Source: Candidatus Woesearchaeota archaeon
Lineage (GTDB): Archaea; Nanobdellota; Nanobdellia; Woesearchaeales; SM23-78
DNA: 64,000 nt
Direction: 5' to 3'
Assembly: GCA_016932315.1 (NCBI GenBank)
Contig: JAFGDD010000018.1
Location: 1 to 64,000 of the forward strand
The position numbers and the translations under genes are program-made. Of this stretch, positions 59,918-64,000 are shown piece by piece. The notes below the pieces were generated by a model. That model saw only the letters and a list, made by a program, of their open reading frames with translations, made no database searches and was not told the origin of the DNA. Each line of letters begins with the position of its first letter. Position 1 is the stretch's first letter.

Positions 59918-62900
59918 ATGCGTTCAAAGTTTTTTTTACTTGTAAGTATTATGCTCATCTTTCTTCTTGTTAGTTTTAAGGCGATGATTGGCGAGCCAGG
60001 ACAGCCTCCCTTGAAAGTTGATAAGAGTGTTTATGAAGTAGAAGAGACTGTCACTCTGAGCATTAACCTTGACCCCTCGCAATACTATTTTTATTATCTT
60101 CTGATATCAGAAAAAAATAACAGCTATACCTACAAAGGTGATTTTAACCCTGCGATGTTCTTTTATCCTACAGAGGAAGGCATCTACACCATAGCCCTGG
60201 TTGAGAAATCAACCGGGGCAATTTATTATTCATTATCATTTAATGTAGACCCAAAGCCAGGGGCACATGAGAAAGATTATCCTGTTTATATTGGTGGAAC
60301 ACCCGGCATTGGCTCTGGTTCCCCTTATGGCGCTGGCTCTGTAGGAGAAGATAAGCTGGCTAATGAGAGCATTAATATCCTTAACACCCTTAATATCACA
60401 GGGCAAATAAACCGCTCCACGACTTTTCCTCAGGAAATTAGGATTGAGGTTATCAAGGAGAAAATTATTTCTCTTGAAAAGGATGATTTCCTTCCTGGAG
60501 AAAAGTTAAGGGCAACCCTTAACATTGAGATTATCAAGAACCAGGAAAAGTTCAGGCTTTACCATGTGTTCAACAACACAAGGAAGAAGTATATGGGGGA
60601 TTTTGGCTTTATAGAGTTCTCTCCTGAAGGCATAGGCTTGCACGAGCTTGTGATTACTGATGATGCTAACAATGTGGTTGACACTTATCGTTTCGAGGTA
60701 GTTGATTCAATAGCCCAGAGCTTTATTAAAGTGATTGATTATATTGGGCATATCCAAGAGTTTTCTGCTTTGCTTTATGATAAGTCAGGAAGAGCAATCA
60801 GCACTAAAGATAATCATGTTTTTGAGACCCTTGCCAGAAAAGAAAATGAAACTGAAACCGAAACTGAAATTGAGGCCGAAATTGAGAATGAAATTGAAAT
60901 AGATAATCAGGCTTATGACCTGGAAATAACTCCTGACCAAAACATCCTTAAACGCCTGAGATTTAATAATCTTAAATTCAGGACTCTTCCTGGCGAGCTA
61001 AAAATTGGGGTTGATAATGTTCCTCTTAATCGATTAAACGTTAAGAACAGGAGAGTAATAAAGGCTTTTGCACTTGACCCTTCAAATCTTGACTTCACTA
61101 ATGGAAGCGCTACTGCAGTTGCCTTAGGAACAGAATTATGGAAGTGCAAGGATTGGGCTTTTGAAGCCCAAGCTTGCATTGGTGAATGGGAAAAAGTCAT
61201 GGACCTGACCCCGGGTCAGGAATATAATATAACCCTGACCATGGATGACCCTGGCTTTGCTGAGACTGCAATCACCATTATCAATACGCAAAGCTACCCG
61301 ACTTATCGCGGCAACTGGACAGTGATGTTCAACACAACAGGAGTAGCAGACCTGGTTATAAGGGTGGTTGATGGAACCAGCTGGGATTATTCAGAGGAAC
61401 CAGGACAGGAAACAGATTTAAGATTCTTTGAGGTTCGCTGCGGAAATGAGATACTTGCTTATGAGTGGGTTAATAATAGCGTGCTGATAACAAATTTTTC
61501 ATGCTCAGAAAGGGCTTATGAGACCAGCCAGGTACTGACAGTAGGAGTGCACACTTTAGAGTTCAGGTTTGGGGAGGATGTAGATTATGCCCATAACCTG
61601 GTGGTTTATGAATATTGGCTCCAGACTCTTAATGCAGAATTTAACAATGGTACAAAGAGCAATATTAATGTGAGCGCTGATTCTTTCATGCTTAACAGGA
61701 CAACTTACCCTTGCACTGGCTCTCCTAGCTCTTGCGGAAGCTTCTCTTCAAACCCTCCTTGCTCGTCAACATGTGGATGCACGTGGACTCCTAGTTATTG
61801 CTCTAATAACGGTGTTTGTGATGGCCTAGCTGAAGCCCCTTGCAGCTCTTGCCCTGGCTGCAGCTGGGCTACTTCCAGTTGCCCATTAGTTGAGGCATGG
61901 AACGGCTCAGCATGGGTTGCTGAGCATGAAGCTTTCCCTTTCTCTATATTCAAGTCAGTAAGCAGGACTACTTATGATTCTCTGCCAAGCATTAAATGCA
62001 TTGACGGAGAAGCAAAAATAAGGATTTATGAGAGCCTGCCTGAAATTACTTACCTGGATGATTTCAAGGCTTATGCTGTAAGTATTGAAAGCAATGAAAG
62101 TACTTTGAGAGACGGGGGAGATGAGACAGATGAGAAAGATGAGATAAAGCAGAGAGATGAGAAAGATGAGAAAGAAACCTTGAATAACCCATTAATGAAG
62201 CCGGACTTGGAAGGCAGAGTCAGGTTCATGAATAAGCAAGTCTTTCCTGTTGTATGCAATTCTACTTCTTACTCAAGCGAAGATTGCCTTGGTTTAATAA
62301 AAGAGATTGATAAAGAGTTTGCAGAGCCAGTGTTTAATCCCTCAAGAATTGATGACTGGCTAACTTTAGAATTTGACAATATTTCTTCCCCTGATGTAAA
62401 ATTATATTTGGTTGTCAGGAAACAGAATTTCCTTGATGCATATTACATTTACATGGTCCATGCCATGGGAAAGAAAAATTTCCCTTTCTTCAGCGAAATA
62501 TCTGCTCTTCCCGGGATTAGCTGGGTTACAAACAAATGGTGGGAAGACTCATTATTCTTCCAGGTAGAAGTATGGGATGATAGAAATCATAAGTGGATAA
62601 GGCAGGCAGCTTTTGGCGCAGGGCATCAACTCCCTAAAAGCGGAGGAGCAGATGATTTCCTAGTTTCAGTGCATAATCCTTGCGTAGCAGACTGCACAAA
62701 CAAGTCTCTTAAGTTGAGGCTTAGGTTTATGACTGGCTCTTATGGGGTTGATTACGCCGCTGTCGATGACTCACTTGACCCTGGTTTCAAAGTTCGCGAG
62801 ATGGCTCCTAAAAGCATTGTCTTCAGTCAAAGCTCAGGGATTCAGCCTGCCAGTGAGTTCAAGAGGACTATGACTAAGGATGATTTTTTCATTGTTACTT

Positions 62901-64000
62901 ATGACTGCAACCAGAGCGAAGAGATATATACCTCAATAAGTGGGTATTATAATCATGGCGAGTTTGACCAGCAGAGAGAAAAAGACCAGATATCTGCTTG
63001 GTATGAATACATAATGCTTTTCACCCTTGGCAAGGAATATGTTATCCAGACCGCCCAGGAAAAAGGTCTTTACAAGGGAGCAAAAAGCATGTGCGAATTT
63101 GAAAGCTCTGAGATAGAAGCACAAAAAAGGCCTGACGGGCTCTACATCTTCATAGCGTTTGTTTCAATCATGACAGTAATTAATTTGCTCATCCTTTTAT
63201 TTTTGTTCAAGCAAAAAAAAGCATTCATGATATGCTTGTTAGTATCAATAGTGGTTATAATAATCATCTTAATAATATCTAGCATTCCATATGTCATTTC
63301 AGGAGGAGTTTGCAGCGGGACCCTTAACTGCGGTAATTATAATGCAAGCCAGCCAGGATGTGAAGGATGCAGCCAATGCTTATGGAGCCCAGATACCTGC
63401 GGCGGGTCAGCAAGTAATTGCAGCACTTTTAGCTCTCAGAGCGACTGCGGGACTTGCGGCTGCACATGGCAGCCATATTTCCTTAACGGCAGCCTTGTTT
63501 CCCAGGCAAAAGATACAGGCAGAGCCAGCCCTGTCTTCACTAATATATTCATAGCCAATACTACTCCTGCAGGAACCAATATCACCTGGGAATTGAGAGC
63601 ATCAACTACTCAGGCAGGATTATCATCCGCGATCTGGTACACTAATCTTTCCCAAGTTCCTAGCATTAGATGGGTTCAATGGAGAATTAATCTAAGCAGC
63701 AACGGCTCAAGCACTCCTGTTGTTTATGATGTCAATCTAACATGGACTTTCACTGACAACCCTCCGAACGTCACAGCCCTGAACTATCCAGGGAGCAGCT
63801 CTATTTTGAATTTCTCCCTTATCAGCTTTAATTTCACTGCTGTAGATGACTTTAATTTCACTAACTGCACGCTTTACGGCAATTTTACTGGTGTATGGGC
63901 TGCAAATAAAACCTTGTTCAATGTAATTAATGGCTCAGTGAATAACATAACCATTACTTTGCCTGACGGAAGCTTCATATGGAACGTGCTTTGTTATGAT
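59918..64000 (+). CDS. giant surface protein, partial (runs off the window)
   Basis: At least 1361 codons with no stop to position 64000. Signal helix (residues 3–23), Ig-like modules, an acidic TETE/IE repeat (~310–330), Cys-rich segments (PCSSTCGCTWTPSYC near 615), two membrane helices near residues 1080–1125, then a second Cys-rich (ASQPGCEGCSQC) and Ig-like region after them. The internal membrane helices are odd for a surface protein. ATG 59918 follows GGTGGTGTAG. Confidence 0.72.
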   Translation, partial: MRSKFFLLVSIMLIFLLVSFKAMIGEPGQPPLKVDKSVYEVEETVTLSINLDPSQYYFYYLLISEKNNSYTYKGDFNPAMFFYPTEEGIYTIALVEKSTGAIYYSLSFNVDPKPGAHEKDYPVYIGGTPGIGSGSPYGAGSVGEDKLANESINILNTLNITGQINRSTTFPQEIRIEVIKEKIISLEKDDFLPGEKLRATLNIEIIKNQEKFRLYHVFNNTRKKYMGDFGFIEFSPEGIGLHELVITDDANNVVDTYRFEVVDSIAQSFIKVIDYIGHIQEFSALLYDKSGRAISTKDNHVFETLARKENETETETEIEAEIENEIEIDNQAYDLEITPDQNILKRLRFNNLKFRTLPGELKIGVDNVPLNRLNVKNRRVIKAFALDPSNLDFTNGSATAVALGTELWKCKDWAFEAQACIGEWEKVMDLTPGQEYNITLTMDDPGFAETAITIINTQSYPTYRGNWTVMFNTTGVADLVIRVVDGTSWDYSEEPGQETDLRFFEVRCGNEILAYEWVNNSVLITNFSCSERAYETSQVLTVGVHTLEFRFGEDVDYAHNLVVYEYWLQTLNAEFNNGTKSNINVSADSFMLNRTTYPCTGSPSSCGSFSSNPPCSSTCGCTWTPSYCSNNGVCDGLAEAPCSSCPGCSWATSSCPLVEAWNGSAWVAEHEAFPFSIFKSVSRTTYDSLPSIKCIDGEAKIRIYESLPEITYLDDFKAYAVSIESNESTLRDGGDETDEKDEIKQRDEKDEKETLNNPLMKPDLEGRVRFMNKQVFPVVCNSTSYSSEDCLGLIKEIDKEFAEPVFNPSRIDDWLTLEFDNISSPDVKLYLVVRKQNFLDAYYIYMVHAMGKKNFPFFSEISALPGISWVTNKWWEDSLFFQVEVWDDRNHKWIRQAAFGAGHQLPKSGGADDFLVSVHNPCVADCTNKSLKLRLRFMTGSYGVDYAAVDDSLDPGFKVREMAPKSIVFSQSSGIQPASEFKRTMTKDDFFIVTYDCNQSEEIYTSISGYYNHGEFDQQREKDQISAWYEYIMLFTLGKEYVIQTAQEKGLYKGAKSMCEFESSEIEAQKRPDGLYIFIAFVSIMTVINLLILLFLFKQKKAFMICLLVSIVVIIIILIISSIPYVISGGVCSGTLNCGNYNASQPGCEGCSQCLWSPDTCGGSASNCSTFSSQSDCGTCGCTWQPYFLNGSLVSQAKDTGRASPVFTNIFIANTTPAGTNITWELRASTTQAGLSSAIWYTNLSQVPSIRWVQWRINLSSNGSSTPVVYDVNLTWTFTDNPPNVTALNYPGSSSILNFSLISFNFTAVDDFNFTNCTLYGNFTGVWAANKTLFNVINGSVNNITITLPDGSFIWNVLCYD

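Overview
This 64 kb AT-rich window is archaeal chromosome. It carries a Rpo7–Spt4–S24e–S27ae operon, SRP54, archaeal-type CCA-adding enzyme and AlaRS, the wyosine enzyme Taw1, the PCNA-linked repair proteins NucS and NreA, and a tRNA-Thr with two bulge-helix-bulge introns. Many genes have a TATA-like box about 25 nt before the start codon (leaderless), or a GGTGA-type Shine-Dalgarno. The short proteins, many small membrane proteins, large Cys/Asn-rich surface proteins and a diversity-generating retroelement (DGR) resemble DPANN archaea of the Woesearchaeota/Pacearchaeota kind. That placement is inference; no rRNA is present.

Layout. 0–16 kb: Taw1, a methyltransferase, a phosphoesterase, a MoxR ATPase/VWA pair, PAP2 and DedA membrane proteins, a radical SAM enzyme, the CCA enzyme, three glycosyltransferases, a cation/proton antiporter and a PAC2 protein. 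16–23 kb: MscL, then PIN–rpo7–spt4–rps24e–rps27ae, a beta-propeller lipoprotein, a hydrolase and a toxin–antitoxin pair. 23–36 kb: small membrane proteins, AlaRS, a UbiB-like kinase, tRNA-Thr, a site-2 protease operon and NucS. 36.7–40 kb: the DGR (target gene with variable repeat, template repeat, reverse transcriptase) followed by a convergent HEPN/MNT pair. 40–50.5 kb: NreA, a Tat-exported SPOR/lytic-transglycosylase protein with an unknown partner, a ThiF-like protein, a DHH phosphoesterase, a structured leader RNA, SRP54 and a double Lrp regulator. 51–64 kb: a cell-surface cluster ending in a protein of at least 1361 aa that runs off the window.

Two things stand out. The first is the DGR: the variable repeat (37347–37446) differs from the template repeat (37817–37916) only where the template has A, at 12–14 sites. 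It changes 12 codons of the 36754–37617 protein. The second is a family of intergenic fold-back elements (around 3.5, 12.8, 23.3, 25.5, 29.0, 34.6 and 55.1 kb). Most have ends of the type AAAAAGTCGCC…GGCGACTTTTT, stems that vary in a compensatory way, and in the larger copies tandem short hairpins, mostly with 3-nt loops and often separated by GTGC/GCAC. I know of no named family that fits them. Similar small palindromes lie in the T-loop intron of the tRNA-Thr gene.
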